Shown here piece after piece: positions 13,222 through 27,100 of a stretch of DNA of 64,000 nt. Each line of letters opens with the position of its first letter. The stretch's first letter is position 1. Location of the stretch: contig JAITYX010000002.1 of assembly GCA_021018815.1 (NCBI GenBank), forward strand, positions 9,269,001-9,333,000, read 5' to 3'. The notes below the pieces were generated by a model. The model was not told the DNA's origin and did no database searches. It worked only from the letters and a program-made list of their open reading frames with translations. This DNA is from Talinum fruticosum (lineage: Eukaryota > Streptophyta > Magnoliopsida > Caryophyllales > Talinaceae). The translations under genes were made by a program, and so were the position numbers.

Positions 13222-13497
13222 GAGAGAGAGAGAGAGATGGGCCAACGGTAACTTTGAAAGGTGATTGTTTTAGGGATTTTGAGTGTTAAACAGACAGAGA
13301 GAGACGGGATTGACTCCTGGGAATCCAGGATTTTGGGGTTCAAATTTCAAACGGTGAAGCTTGTTGTTCTACAGGGATGGATTCAAGAGAAGCAGAGCAG
13401 AAAGAGAGGGCGAGAAGAGAGAGAGAGATAGGCCAACGGTAACTTTGAAAACCCAGAGCAGAGAGAGAGAGAGGCCAGCAGTAATTTTGAAAACCCA
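13222..13497. repeat. three GA-tract copies followed by a shared GGCCAACGGTAACTTTGAAA core
   Basis: Copies begin at about 13222, 13417 and 13459. Each is a GA run, then GGCCA(A/G)C(G/A)GTAA(C/T)TTTGAAA; the last two end in ACCCA. The second and third are directly adjacent (42-bp period). No coding interpretation. Confidence 0.75.
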
Positions 13498-14849
13498 CCG
13501 GCCAGCCACATGCCCAATGCCCACGAATTATTCCATGGCCACGCCCACCTTCAAGGTTTTTTTTAAAGAAAAACATTTTATAATTGATTTTTTTGGTAGA
13601 TTATTTATTTTATTTGAAAAATAGAGTATTATTGGGAATTATTGTAATTGTGTAGTTGGCTTAATCTCAATTTCTTAGGAGTGATATTGGTAATAAGTAA
13701 TAAATGATTGAATCTATCGATTACTTATTTAAAAGTTGGGTTTATAAAGCTTAATTTTTCGTTCTCAAGTTTAAACTTCCATCTAATTTCAATTGGAAGT
13801 CTCCAGTGGATGGAGCTTGGAAGAGGGTCTTCAAGCAGATTGTGGTGTTGTAACTATTGTTTATTCTAATAATATTCGTAATTTAGTAGTAAAGAGTTAT
13901 TCTCTAATAGAATTATCGACTTTGGGGCAAACTTTGACCATGTGCCTATGCTTTCAAAGAGCAAATTATCATTATTTATATTTTTTGAAGGGTCTAAATG
14001 TTGATGTAAGTAAGATTTGAATTTTAGTTTTTGTTAACATTCTTAAATATTTTATCAATTAAATCAATCGACACCAACATCATTATTCATTGCATAAGTT
14101 TTGAGATGGAAAACGATTAACATTGGAATGTTTCGCTTGTTTTGATTCATTCTTTGTCGAGCCGTTCAGTCATTTCTGTTTGTAATAATTTGTTACATTT
14201 TCTCATTTTTAGAATGTTATTATTACTAAGGTGCTTAAATTGTTAGAAATAACAAATGAAGCTCATAGTCAAAGCCTTATTTGCTCACTAGTGAAGCTTC
14301 TTTTTTTTTTTTTTTGATGAGACACTAGTGAAGCTTCGTGAGCTAATTACATTTATTTTACTCTCTGAAAAAGGAAGAGATAAAAAATAAGAAAATAATT
14401 ATATATTAACAATGATTAAAAAAAAAAAAAAAAGTATCACACGAGAAAAAATCTCTAAAAATATAAACTATCACAAAACCGTTTATCAATTAAATAATTC
14501 ATGAGCATCGTTGAAAAGTTACAAACACAAATAAACAATTTAAAGATTATGATGATAAGCACTAACTTAAACAAGGTAATTTACCAAGTCCTACAATAAA
14601 CCAAAATACATCATGTATCCATCCCTCTCATGCCAAATTAAAAATTTCTGTATTACAGTAAATCTTCTCTTCCCTCCCCCGTTCTCTCTTTATTTTTTGG
14701 GCCGGGGGGCGCGGCGAGGGCCTACTCTTATACGATAGGACAAAGACTATCATATAACAACTCGATGCAGGAGGCTTTCTCTGAAAGAACATTATTACAC
14801 AATGAAAGCATAAACATGGTCAGAACTTCACAAGGCAGGAGATGAAAAC

Positions 14850-17800
14850 TCAAATTTGACCAGTCCCAAGAGGTTGCCTTGAGGTATCTCCTGAAGCCCA
14901 TGCTTGGTAGTCCTTAACAAGCTGTGGAAGTAAAAAAACCGTTACTAATCAGTCCGGGTAAGATTACTATATGAGGAAACTGCACTTTGACAGCAACTGC
15001 TTGAATACATGCTAATTATCAGTAATCACAATAATGACACCCTCCCAGGCAGGGAAGTGGGAAAATTTTGGGAACACATAATACCACCTAATGTTGTGAA
15101 TCAATACTGGACTAATGTCTAAGGAGATTCAAATGTAAGCAACCTTACCTGTATGAATAGAGAGGCCCGAGGAAGTCTTTAAGACAGAAAAGATAATCTC
15201 CCAACAACATCATGGAGAAATGTAGTACCATTTTCATCATCCATAGAGCCCTTTGAAAGCTCCATACGATCATGCACAATGGAACGCCTCACTTAGGGCT
15301 CGTTTGAAAAGGGAGTAAGAAAGACTTCAAAGGAGTTAGTGAGACTAATGTGTCCTATGTCCTGCAATCTATGGTCAACACTACTTTATGCAGCCCTTTA
15401 GAAACACATTAGGCAGAACATAGTTAGCCCAAAAAGGGCCAAAAAGGGGAAAAACAGTTACAGGAATATGGATTTTATTTGCCCCCATCAATATTGACCA
15501 ACTTAGCCTGAAGAAAATCAAGTCAATAGAACTTCATTTCAAAGAGCACAACAGCAAGGAGATCGTTAAAATTACAAACATATACTTGTGACACTTGAAG
15601 TAATGCCGTGAAAGACTAAAGTAGACTGCAACATTACATCTCCTCCCTTTGTCAGCACTAGGTAACGTTCAACGAAAATACTCCAGTTGTTCCCTTCTGG
15701 CTAAGTTCACTATTTGTCCTTTCACTTTCAATAGTAAGCCAAACAATATCAACAGATTATAGAGACACAGGGACAAGAACATTGATGAAACAATGAGGTT
15801 CTTACATATAATTTTACCTAATAAGAAAAAGAAGCATCTGGCCCTCAAGTTTTATGAAGAACACAAAATCACAAAAATAAAAGAAGCCAAATCAAGTGTG
15901 ACAATTAAAATTATAACACATGGCCAAATGTGTCCAGAACTTTTAACTCATTAATTCATTGATTTGACAAACTGGTGGTCTACACGGTTCAATAACCGTG
16001 TTTGGTGAGCTGCAAACATGAATAAATCAAAGTTCATGTATGAATATCACAGGCACACGCACAAAAATTAACATCGCACATTCACACCTGAGCTTCTACA
16101 AACCATCCCCAGAAATAATCTCTCTCACTCACTCAGCCACTTCAGCCAAAGAAGGAGAAACACTCCTTGAGAACTAGTTCTAGTCATCTAAGTGCTTCAA
16201 AAGTTGAAGCTTCAACATCACATATCTTATTGTAATTAAGATTCCAATTTCAATGGAAACTTCTTTCAACATATGTAATTGTTAAACTAGAATGACTCAC
16301 AAGCTACAGCATAATATGCTAATTGGAAATTAAGCTACAAACCTGCGCCATAAAACGAGGAAGCATAATAGCAAGTATCTGTTGGAGCACCCGTGTTCCA
16401 GTCGATTCAATCGCTTCAACTGGAATTGCACGGAATGGGAAAGGCACTTCGATGCTCACCTAAATCCCAGAACAAAACAAGTTCACAAATCAACATACAT
16501 GCAAGAGTTCCTCGTCAACCATAAAAGAAGAACATGGCACCTCAATAACTGTATCCGAAGTGAGTTGCTGCATCATTGAGTTGCTCTGCCGGGTCTCACA
16601 TGATATCCAATTCACCATGGAAGCTGCATTCCCATACCAAACCAATGTCAACGCACTCCTGAAAGAGCATAACAGAATGACTCAAAACCAGTAAATGACT
16701 ACAACACCAGAATATACTGCTTAAATTCTCCACTGACTGATCCCTATAGACTTAGAAGGCACTCTGCAGTCCATTTTAGAACTCCAAGTTTCAGTTCCAT
16801 GGAGTTCTGGAAATTCCTTGTCATAAGCAGGCAATATAACAGAGGCAACTGGGAAGGGAAGATCTCTTAAACCTCAAACACTATTCATCAACCACAGTCA
16901 ACTAATTTTCACAAAGTGAACCATCTTAAACTGGCATAGAACAAGAACTTACAGGTCAAGCTTCAAAAGTATTTCAAAAGAAATATGTCAATTAATAGAA
17001 AGGCAAGCAAATATATTAAAACTCTACTGATGTATGGTAGTATGAAGCATGCGAACTCTGAACGAGGCAGCAGCAAAGTAATGTACAGGAAGTTGGAAAC
17101 ATTGCGAGAAACCCTTCCCCCAACCCCCCTACCCCTCCAAAAAACAAAAAAGAGCCATATGCCAGACTGATCCTGCCAAACATTAAGATTTTAAGATTCA
17201 GTTAATATTTGTCCTGGTTCCAGCTTAGTTGAATAGTATGGATCATCCGTCTGTAGTATATTGTCTAATTCTGCAACAGCATTGTCAAGGAATGTAATTA
17301 GAAATTTGGTCAATAAATATTTGGGACAAATAGATTTGGGTTGATTCAATTAAGATTCGGGTCAAGATCAAGCTGCCTTGTTTCAGGTGTAAACTGAGTC
17401 AACCGTCAGATCAGCTTCATAGTTAGCCGGAATGTCACTAGGATCACCAAAGGTAGACATAGGCTGGTGTTCATTCAACAAATTTTAAGTTACCTTATCA
17501 GCACTAGTGGAACCAGGATTTTTTTTTCTCCCGTAAGAGGTCCAAGGCGAATAACTTTTTTAAATAAATAATAAGGAAAGCAAATAATTTTCTTAACTAG
17601 ATAGATTATTTAGTCAAGCAATTACAGATATATAGACACACAAATACGAATGTGTACATGGATGTCTCTGCATCGATGCCTAAACGCAATGAAGGTCAGT
17701 TGGGTTTGAACCCATGTCTCTTGTACAAATCCCTATAGCTTTAACATCTAAGGTACTTCATACCCACTAAAGAAAGATAATAAGAAGTATTTATTGTCAG

Positions 17801-20264
17801 AAATGGAAGCAAATGCCAATTATAATTGCTATATCAGACACACCTAAGTGTAGATTGGTATTCCATGCAAATAGCAGCCCGTTTTTGCAATGTTTATTTC
17901 ATCGTAAACGTTGGATATAAGGAAATGCATAACGTTGGCAGGGGCATTGTCACATAGAAAGGGGTTGCAACTCAAAAAGAAGCAAAAAATCCTAAGTTCA
18001 GTTAACCAGAAAAAATCCATTAGATCCCACAAGGGCAAGGAAGGAAAGGGTGGAAATAGAAGTTTGGATGGAAGACAATGACATCCTTAAAGCCAAAGGA
18101 TCTTTTATTGTGCCATTTTATGCATAAAAAAAGGGAGAGAAATAAGATGTGGAGACTGAGAACAATTACAGGGGCATACTTGAACAGCAAACCTCTAAAT
18201 CATTCGAGCATATGCTAAACCCCCAGGGCAACCAAAAATATCATGCAAATTATCAGCAAATGGTAATTTTTTATATATATTTTACACGCAAAATCTACCC
18301 ATCCAAGCATGGAGGAAAGGATAACACCCCCCAAAAAAAAAGGAATAAATAAATATATAAATAACTAAATAAATAAACCCAGCTTCATCTTCCAAGGTAC
18401 TATTTCGTAGCATTTCATTTATTTACTTTTCCATAGGTCATCCAAATCAACCTCCCCACTTGTTTTTAGTTATTTATTTTTGCTAGGAATCTCACCTCAA
18501 TTGAGGGGAAGGGGATTAAGGAGAAAGTCACAAAGGAATGCAAGATGGGGAAATAAGACTCCAAAACTCACGAATTGTATTTTTGTGTGTGTGTGTGTGG
18601 ACTAATTTAATGTGCCTTATTCGCCCATCAAAAACTTTTAAAGCTATAAGCATTTTTTTGCTTTAAAATTCATGATCTCATCTACACTCCAATTTTACAG
18701 TTTGAACACACAATAGACTAATTGTTAAGAAGAAACAATCGCATCATCAAACCAATATCCAAACATATGCTTCAAAGCAACCACTATAAATATGGGAGCA
18801 CATACCTCACCAGCCAAATTTAAAATATTATGATAGCATTTTTCACACCAACTAACACTGATGGTCACATATTCAAGAATTAGCAATATGGACCCATAAA
18901 ATTGGCAGTGTCCACAACTCATAACAGTAGACACGGGACTGGAAGGAAAAGCCCAGAGTAAAAAAAAATTAAAAAGGTATATCAAGGAGTTTACAGTCCT
19001 TGAAAGGCTAATAATAAACCAACGCAAGAGGTTTGGCTTCAGCCACAAATTCTTACCATCAAACTTGTCATTTTGTGCAGCCACAAGGGGTGATCCCTCC
19101 AACTGCCAAGAAGAATATAATACAATGATAAGAAATAACATTCATCCCACAAAATCTTTTCTAATAGATTACACGTATTTTTGTTTGGTTTAAATCCTTG
19201 ATGTACAAATTTGATATGAGCACTAACGAAAATACTTCCGCATTTTACAATGAAATTTCCCATATAAAGTTCATAAAGTCATAAATTTGTCCAATAGAAT
19301 GTCCTCCAACAATACCATCTATCCCCTAATTTTGATAACTGCTTAAACACATCTCCATCCATGGTAACCAAACAAGGAATACAAATCATATCACTACCAC
19401 ATGCTTCACGGGGATTAAAGGAGATGTGAGTTTTCCTGTTAAAACTTTGCAATTTGAATACAAAATTTATTACTATTCCCACCAATTCATTTCCTCCTAC
19501 AACTCGAACCGTTAGGAAGTTAACAATCCACATTCACTTCCAAAATGATGCCCTTGATCAAATTTACATTTCATGGCAGTTAGTCAATTACATTAACACG
19601 CACATTCATCCTGAAAAGCTTCAACAAATATGCATAAATTACAACTAGAAATACAATGAGATAGAGAAAAAGTCAAACCTTGCAGGATAATAGCTTGATA
19701 CAACACCCATTGGGCTGTTCCTCAACGCGAACGAGCAAAACAGGGCAAACCTCAAAAGCAAAGAATTTGAACCTATAGACGTAGCATCTAAACGTATTAT
19801 CATCCACTCTCTCTATCCTTTCTGCATCCAAGACCGAGTATTGACTCGCGGGCAAGCTCATATACTCCACTGCCTCCCAAAAGAATACCCGCAACAAAAA
19901 TGCATGAGAAAATGAAAACCGTAAAACCACCCAAATCAAAAATTCAACAAACTAACCCAAACATGAAAATAAGGTAATCCAATAACTCAATTGAAACTAT
20001 AAGAATAATAAAGGGGTGGTACAAAAACATAAGTAAAAGCTAACATTACATAGAGGTCGCTGAAGCTGCTGCACTTGAACACTCTCTTTCCGGCGAGCAA
20101 CAAACCGGGCTTTAGGGGCTAAATCAGAGGAAATTCGAAATGGGGTTTTATGGGTTTCAAGGGAGAGGATGAAGATGGGTTGAAATTGAAATGGGTAGGG
20201 TTTTTAGTAGAAATGGAGTTGTGGGTCGGAGTTTAATGGTGGAATGGTAGGCCAAACTAGCCAT
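14850..20264 (-). CDS. DUF1997 family protein, probably plastid-targeted
   Basis: Exons in transcript order: 20050-20264, 19679-19869, 19057-19102, 16541-16623, 16343-16459, 14850-14921; junction phases agree from the first donor onward. The core reads LEYMSLPASQYSVLDAERIE, later VCPVLLVRVEEQPNGC, LEGSPLVAAQNDKFDASMVN, VSIEVPFPFRAIPVEAIEST, and ends DYQAWASGDTSRQPLGTGQI. This matches PF09366 (DUF1997), found in plants and cyanobacteria (Arabidopsis At5g04440-like, from memory). Biochemical function is unknown. The first exon starts MASLAYHSTI and is Ser/Thr/Pro-rich with basic residues, as in a chloroplast transit peptide, but it does not stay in one frame (separate entry). Expected length is about 240 residues. 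Introns are large, the longest about 2.4 kb (16624-19056). The family call is solid; the N-terminus is not. Confidence 0.82.
20050..20264 (-). other. first exon of DUF1997 gene with broken reading frame
   Basis: From ATG at 20262-20264 the frame stops after about 35 codons. The frame needed at the splice donor (…LAPKARFVARRKESVQVQQL) contains no ATG after an upstream stop. Two single-base additions, in the T3 run near 20232-20234 and the A3 run near 20121-20123, would give one Ser/Thr/Pro-rich leader. A single one-base deletion near the CCC/TT stretch (about 20162-20166) would also join the frames. Alternatively the true start lies in an unseen upstream exon. Confidence 0.5.
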
Positions 20265-23200
20265 TATACCCTCTTTGTAAGAACTTTAAGCAGCAAAAAG
20301 GGGAGATTGTGGAGGCAAAGGAGGGTGATTTCCTAGGATAGAGAGAAGGAGAGAGAGAGGAACAAGGTGGCAGAGGTGGAAGAATGGTGAGTGAACCAAA
20401 ATGACTCCATCACTTATCACGGGCTCCACGGCAATTATGTGAGGGAGGAAAATCAAGAGTTGTTTTAAGGCTAATGATCACTGTGTTCTAGGATATCTTG
20501 ACAAAGCTTCATCCTTTTGCAACAATTTTAAATTTTGGAAGCAATTTGTCTAATTTGGAGAAAAAAATGTTGGTTGATCCAAAAAACGAAACTTATTGGG
20601 AGTTTTCTTTACATAAAATATACCTATGATATATGGGTGTCGGTTAATTTAACCGATAATATATTTAAAATTTTTATGAGATATTTAAGTTTAAATTTCA
20701 CCTATGTTAACTTTTATGTTAGCCTTTTATACTCGAAAAAAAATATATAAATATAATATTCTAATTAGAGTTATATGATTGACGTGATTTATTGTAAATT
20801 TGCAAGTAGGAGTTATTCATCGTTTTTATTTCATTTAATTGTCGATGACCCTTTGTGTTATGAAAAACAATCAGTTTAGATTAATTCAGCAATTAAAATT
20901 ATGTTTTATACCATTGAAAAAAGGTATTTTTCCCGATGAACTCCCCTCAAAACTTTAGATAATGGGTGTAACCCAAAAAAGATTCATAAGTACAAAAGAT
21001 TACCTAGTTGCCATGGTTGATGTTGAAAATCATTAATGGCCTTATATACACAAAGGTATCCGATGTAAAGACCCAAATTACAAGTATATGATATTTTCTT
21101 TTAATTTTTAAAACTAATATCTTATTTTCATGACCTCACATTTCTAAAAATGATTAGTTTATTTCTTCTAAATTGTGTCATATCACCGGATCTATAAACT
21201 CGGGTTCATAATATAAGTTTTGTCTTTATTATCTTATTAAAAAAATAGTTGAAATCCACAATTTATTCATTATTGCTTGAAATAATGAATTATGTATTGG
21301 TGGTGTTTTAATACTTTAAACATATCATCTAATATAGAACTTGAAATATATTAACCGAGAATCTATCTAAATTCACTTTATTTGCTTGGTAAACTTGTAC
21401 GTACTTGATATTACCTAAATGTATTATGTGTATTATTCAAGTTGTGACTCGATTGAGATGATAAAAAGTTGACCAAGTAAGGTAAGATATATACTTATTC
21501 TATGCAAATATGAAGAGAAGGATTTGGGATTATTATGAACAACAAAATAAGCATCTCAATGAATTGTTATATTATTCAAAATAAGCATACATGGATAAGT
21601 GGGTTCATGGTAAACTCTTAACATTATTTGATGATGTTTCTACAGGGTTGATGTTGTATTGGAGTTTAACTGTAATTAATATTTTTCGTCATCACCTGAT
21701 AGTCTATATTTTTCTTCATCACCACCTTACAATCCATATGAATAAAAGGATAAATGCTCTATACTTATTTAGGTAGTTGAAAGCCCTTTAAAGAGATAAT
21801 AATTTAACTTTAATTAATGATTATGCTCCAAAGTTGACAAATAAATATTTCTCACCCAATTAACCCCAAAATGTCACAAAGTTTTGGCCCTATTTGTAAA
21901 TGTTCGCTAACTTGTTAGGGTACATTTAAATATCAATAATTTATTAAAGTACATTTAGAATGTCGGTTAACTTGTTGCGAGTACATTTAAAATGTTAGTA
22001 ATTACTGGTGAAAAGTCAAATACAAACATATTTAAATACTTTAATCAAATATAATGACATTTTAAAAATAATGTTAACATTTTATATTATTTTTAAATAA
22101 ATTCTAAAATTTAAGGGCGAGCTTGGTTAAAATTTATTTCAAACTATGTAGGACTATTTCGAATGCACCATGAAAGTTTAACTTAATTCAACCTCATTGA
22201 AAGGTTTATCGCCAACAAACATTTTCTTTGTCACATCCGTGGTGTTTGAGGGAAGTCTAATATCACTTCATCGCAATGACACGTAAATTTTTTAAAATTT
22301 ATTTTAGATTTAAATAAAGTTGTGGACTCGAATAGACAAAATAAAATTTTACCCTGTTTTAACCATTTAATCTTTACTAGCTACTAGACAAATATACACA
22401 AGGATCCCACCTGTTAAATAAAATCGTCCATCTAATAAAATATTGGCCTCTAAAATAAGTTACCATATACGACAATCCGAATCTATAATTCTGAAACGAT
22501 GGTTTAATTTGTATTATCTAAAAAAAAAAAAAAAAAGAAGAGCTGATCTGGGCTTGAATTAGCCCAAACAATTCGGGCATCATCGAGATTGAGTTCAGAT
22601 TTGAGATGGGTCCCACTCCCACCCCTCAGATCCCCTTAAAACAATTTATTTACAATTTAATTACGTGATCAAATGCAATTCACACACAAACAAAAAAATA
22701 ATAATAATAAAATTAAAATTAAAAATTTAGTACTACAATTTAATCACTGTGAAACTGAAGCGTAGAGTAGTGAGCCTAGCGACCTCATTCGTAGATAACG
22801 CCATTGGAATTGGTAGAAGGCAGCAGCAGAAGAACCAGATCCATATCAATTCCCCATCTCCTCCGCCGAAGCAAGTTTAAGGGTACCTGATTTTCCCCCT
22901 CTTTTTCTTTTTTTGCTATTTAGTTTTTTGGGTTTGGATTGATCATCAAATGAAGCTCGATTTCTGGGTTTGTTAATGTTCTTGTTGATTATGCTGTGTG
23001 TTTAATTTGATCCCGGAGTGGAGGGTGTGAGAGACTTGAATGAGAGAGAAAATTATTGGTAGTGATGGCTTTCTAAGATTATGCCCGTGATGTTGGTTTA
23101 GTCCCCCTCCCATTTGGCCTTACCGGGAGCTTTCGGGTTTGAAATTTGGTGTTATTCATGAAATGCAGGGGAGGGATAGATTTTGAGCCCTTCATTTTCT

Positions 23201-24199
23201 GAAATTTTTTGGGTAAGAAGTTTTCTGGTAATGTGAAATGTGCAAACTATTGTGTCGGCAAGAGAGAAGTACCCCTAATATCATTTTTGTCATTTGACCT
23301 GGAACACATGATGCCGTTTAGTAATTTTCGTGGATTATAGGATTGATCCTCCGAGGAGAAAGGATCAGGGGTATGAACAGAGTGAGGAGATGTTTGGCAG
23401 AGTGAAGATTCTTGTAGTATTTGGCCAACTACTGATTTAGTCCTAATGGAACTACAATGCTTTGTGAGGTAAGGGGATCTTCACTGCAGGTCTTATGGAG
23501 AGTCCATCCTCAAAAGCTAGCTTACAGGGTGGGGTTACCAGAAGCTTCTATGGTGACCACATCAGCCCCCATATGAATGAGTGACGAGGGACCCAAATGT
23601 AAATACTTTTCAATTGGTAACTGGACCGTAATATTCACCATGCTCTTCACCTTAGGCATCCGTGGGTTGGCAGTGGGCTACATCCTCAGTAGACCCTGGA
23701 TAATACGTCAATAATGGTGTCACACTGTCACCACCACCTACGGCGCAAGGTCCGTGTTGGCTCTGACTACCACTTGATATGGGAGAGTTCATCCCCATAC
23801 CTCGAAGTGTGGAAGAACCCAAAGCATATGTTTACCCTCATAACTCCCCATATGACTACCATAGGACTCAAGTCCCATAACCTGAAATTGGCCCATAAAA
23901 TCTTTATGTGGTTGTGCTTTATGCAACAGCTGAATTGGATATGGAAATTTGCATGGGATCCTGAAGTGTGATGTTGTCAGCATAAAGTACGAGGGATTGA
24001 TTTGTTTAAGCAGAAGACCAATTTTAGAACCTTTTTTTTTTTGGGAAAGGGTAAATAATTTCATTGATTGCTCCCAAAGAGAGTACATTTTAGAACCTTT
24101 CATTATGCTCAAATTTGATTCTTTTTTTGAAGAGCTAACTTAAGGCTGTTTATTGTATTAATAGAGTAATAGACTAACTATGGTTTCCTTTTAACAGTT
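20265..24199. other. intergenic region plus 5' UTR and leader intron of kelch gene
   Basis: The low side is the promoter of the DUF1997 gene, with a GA-rich stretch at about 20335-20360. The middle (20.5-22.7 kb) is AT-rich with no supported gene. It includes a diverged direct repeat, TAACTTGTT...GTACATTTA, near 21908 and 21964, and a poly-A tract near 22520. The kelch gene leader probably starts around 22.7-22.85 kb. It is interrupted by an intron whose acceptor CAG ends at 24197, two bases before the ATG. The intron donor is uncertain, perhaps near 22880. Confidence 0.5.
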
Positions 24200-27100
24200 A
24201 TGGCTGGTGGAGATGAAGCTGTTGATGTTGCTAACTGGTACTCAAGTTTGGCCTATGATCAATGGGTAATGCTACCTGTGGTAGATCGACGACCTCCTGG
24301 TCGCTACAAGGTATGAGTTATGATGATGGAAGAATTCAGTTGGTATTTCATATATGAGACGGACCTTTATTGTTGTCTTTTTGCACAATTGTTTTTCTGA
24401 TTATGAGTAGGCATATTACCTGGTGCACCCTGCATGCCAGGGTATTGCACCCAAGCATGTGAGTGGGTCACCAAGAAAATTCGGGTGTAGATTTGGAAAT
24501 ATGCTATTAGCTTGGCACGATTATTTGAAAATTGGGAAGTGGGTTACTAAATGCACCCTGTTTTCCAAGTTATTGTTGTCATTTTTCACAATTATTATGC
24601 TAATTATGAAGTGTCTAGTAATTCTCTAAATTAATAACAATGTATGTTTTCTCAATCTTTTCTAGCTCCTTTGTTGTTTCTACCAAAATATTTTAACCCT
24701 TTCAAATGTATATCGAATTTGTGACATTTGTCTAAAAGACAGCAACCCTGGTCCACATTTTCTTTTTTTTTTTATATTTTGTTTTGTGGGAGAGGGGGGT
24801 GTGTTTCTAGCAGTATAAGATCTGTTTTTTTGGGTAAAGAATCACAGTATTGAATGCCTATTTTTTATTTTTTATTTTTTCAGCATGCTGCCGCAGTTGT
24901 TGATCAGAAGCTCTACATTTCTGGTGGCAGTCGTAATGGTCGCCACTTATCAGATATTCAGGTCTTGTCCTGCCCGTGTACTTTACTTTTAAGTCTTTAA
25001 TTTTTCAATGGATTCACCATCTAATGAAATTATGATGTGTAATTGCTTGTAGGTTTTTGATTTTACAAACTCTTCATGGTCTTCCCTGAAACTATCTCCA
25101 GAGCCTAATGCTGCTAAATCAGAACATGATAGCTTGCTGGAAACCTTTCCAGCCACCTCTGGCCATCATATGGTAATGATTGGGTTGTGCACCATTGTCC
25201 TTAATGAAAGGGGGTGAGCAATATGGTCAACTGGTTTACAGTTTCAAGTTATGTATGTGGCATTTTGCAGGTTGTCTGGGGGAAAAAATTCTTATTATTG
25301 ATGGGCAACCAAAGAGTTCTAGTTATTTCACAGGTATTCAATATGTTTGTTCAGTTGTTTGTCAATGCCATTTCAGATTTCCCTCAGTGCTTAAATATTT
25401 TTTGGGTTATGTAAATTTTAATCTTGCAGTGAGATCTTTGGATCTAGAGGCACAGCAATTTGGTGTCGTGGAAACCACTGGACAACTTCCGGTAACTAAA
25501 TATGCTATGACTTGAAAAGAAAATGAAATTCGTTCCTTTGATTGTACCTGGTTGTGTTGCCCTGCATAATTGCTGAAAGAGTTTTCTTTGTTCTCTTATT
25601 TGTATGTTGTTTGAGGTTGCTCGTGCTGGACACTCGATAACCCTGGTTGGCTCTAAATTGATAATGTTTGGTGGGGAAGATATGCACAGGAAACTCCTGA
25701 ACGATATTCATATTCTTAATCTTGACACGATGACGTGGGATAAAGTTCAGGCTACGTAAGCATCTCTTTTTCTTTTGGTTATGATCTCTGTTTTTGTTTC
25801 CAGTTATCTTTTAATGAGCTCTGCATCACATTCTTGTTATTTTGATAGGCAGCCACCTCCTTCTCCAAGATATGATCATGCAGCTTCCATACACACAGAA
25901 CGTTACCTCCTTGTGTTTGGTGGCTGCTCTCATGCAACTTGTTTTAATGATCTTCATGTGCTAGACTTGCACACAGTAAGTATATTTTGTAATGACATTT
26001 TCTTTCTTGAATGAATGTGATCAAAAGTTGTATTCTCAATCTCAGAATGAAGTGTAGAGTGTAGATGTTAAAATTAAGATCGGTTAACTATGATAACCAG
26101 CACTGTTAATTGCTTAATGCACGAGTTGTCTATTTCTTATGAGCTATGCGGCTAAATTCATGTAGTCTCATTCTTGCAATTGGGGAAGCATAGCTCTTTC
26201 CTATGGATTGTTGGTCTTGCTCAGCTTGTACTCTGATCAATTGAAATCAATTGCATTTTCGGGGAATAATATTTTCTTTCCGTAAAAATTCTGGGCTAAA
26301 GACCTTTTTTGTTAGTTTCTACCCTGCTAGTGTTATGTGGACTTAATCACGCCCATTTCAGAGTGTCAAGTGTCGGACAAGAGTGTTAGTGTTGGATTTG
26401 GCAATTTTCTAAATTTTAAATGGAAAGTCAAGTATCCATGCCAATGTTCAAGATTCGAGTGTCGGGCACAGTACTTAAATGAAGTCCAAGCAAACATGCT
26501 GTATGTCAGAACACATTGCAGCAGCATATTTTTATTGCGTATTTGAATTTGTGGTTTATATGCATTTCATTAACCTTGTGACTTTCTGTCTAATTCATCG
26601 CTATTCCTTTTGTAGTATTCATATTATACTTTATTCATTGATAACTAATTGACATGTAATGTAAGTGCCTGACTTATGATCCTGAAGCTGTGTAAAATGG
26701 TGATTATTTTTAACCTTTTATTGGGTTCCACTATTATCGTATTGCAGATGGAATGGTCTCAACCTGAAACACGAGGAGATTATGTGACTCCAAGAGCTGG
26801 ACATTCTGGCACTACTATTAATGGAAACTGGTTTATTGTTGGAGGCGGAGATAACAAAGGCGGTATATGCATATTTTTTCTATAAAAATTTACTTCAATC
26901 ATTTAATTTGCTTTTCTTATCTGGGTATGATGAAGCAAATATCGGCTGGGATGTTTTGAAACAGGTGCTACTGAAACACTAGTCTTGGATATGACAAAGC
27001 TTGTTTGGTCTGAGGTGACTAGAGTTACTGGAAGGGATCCAATTGCTAGTGAGGTTTGATTCTTTGCTGTTATTCCATTGTACCGTATGGTCCGATGTTT

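Larger units (their letters stand above)
11219..14849. other. intergenic region upstream of coiled-coil gene, downstream of DUF1997 gene
   Basis: From the low side it holds the CT-rich 5' leader of the coiled-coil gene (to roughly 11.6 kb). AT-rich DNA with several simple and tandem repeats follows (listed separately), then the 3' UTR of the DUF1997 gene, within about the last 150-200 bases. No coding region is convincing. A 15-bp direct repeat (CACTAGTGAAGCTTC) flanks a T-run near 14287-14336. Confidence 0.6.

Noticed and set aside
17695..17720. tRNA T-arm-like stretch GGGTTTGAACCCATG
   Set aside because: No surrounding cloverleaf arms or acceptor stem; it lies in a large intron with repeat-like sequence.
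23480..24000. Possible coding exon or retroelement in the kelch leader intron
   Set aside because: Frames of about 85-107 codons on both strands show no reverse transcriptase, integrase or other domain motif.
24422..24451. MicroRNA precursor
   Set aside because: The stem is about 11 bp with a three-base bulge and five-base loop, far too short for a plant pre-miRNA.
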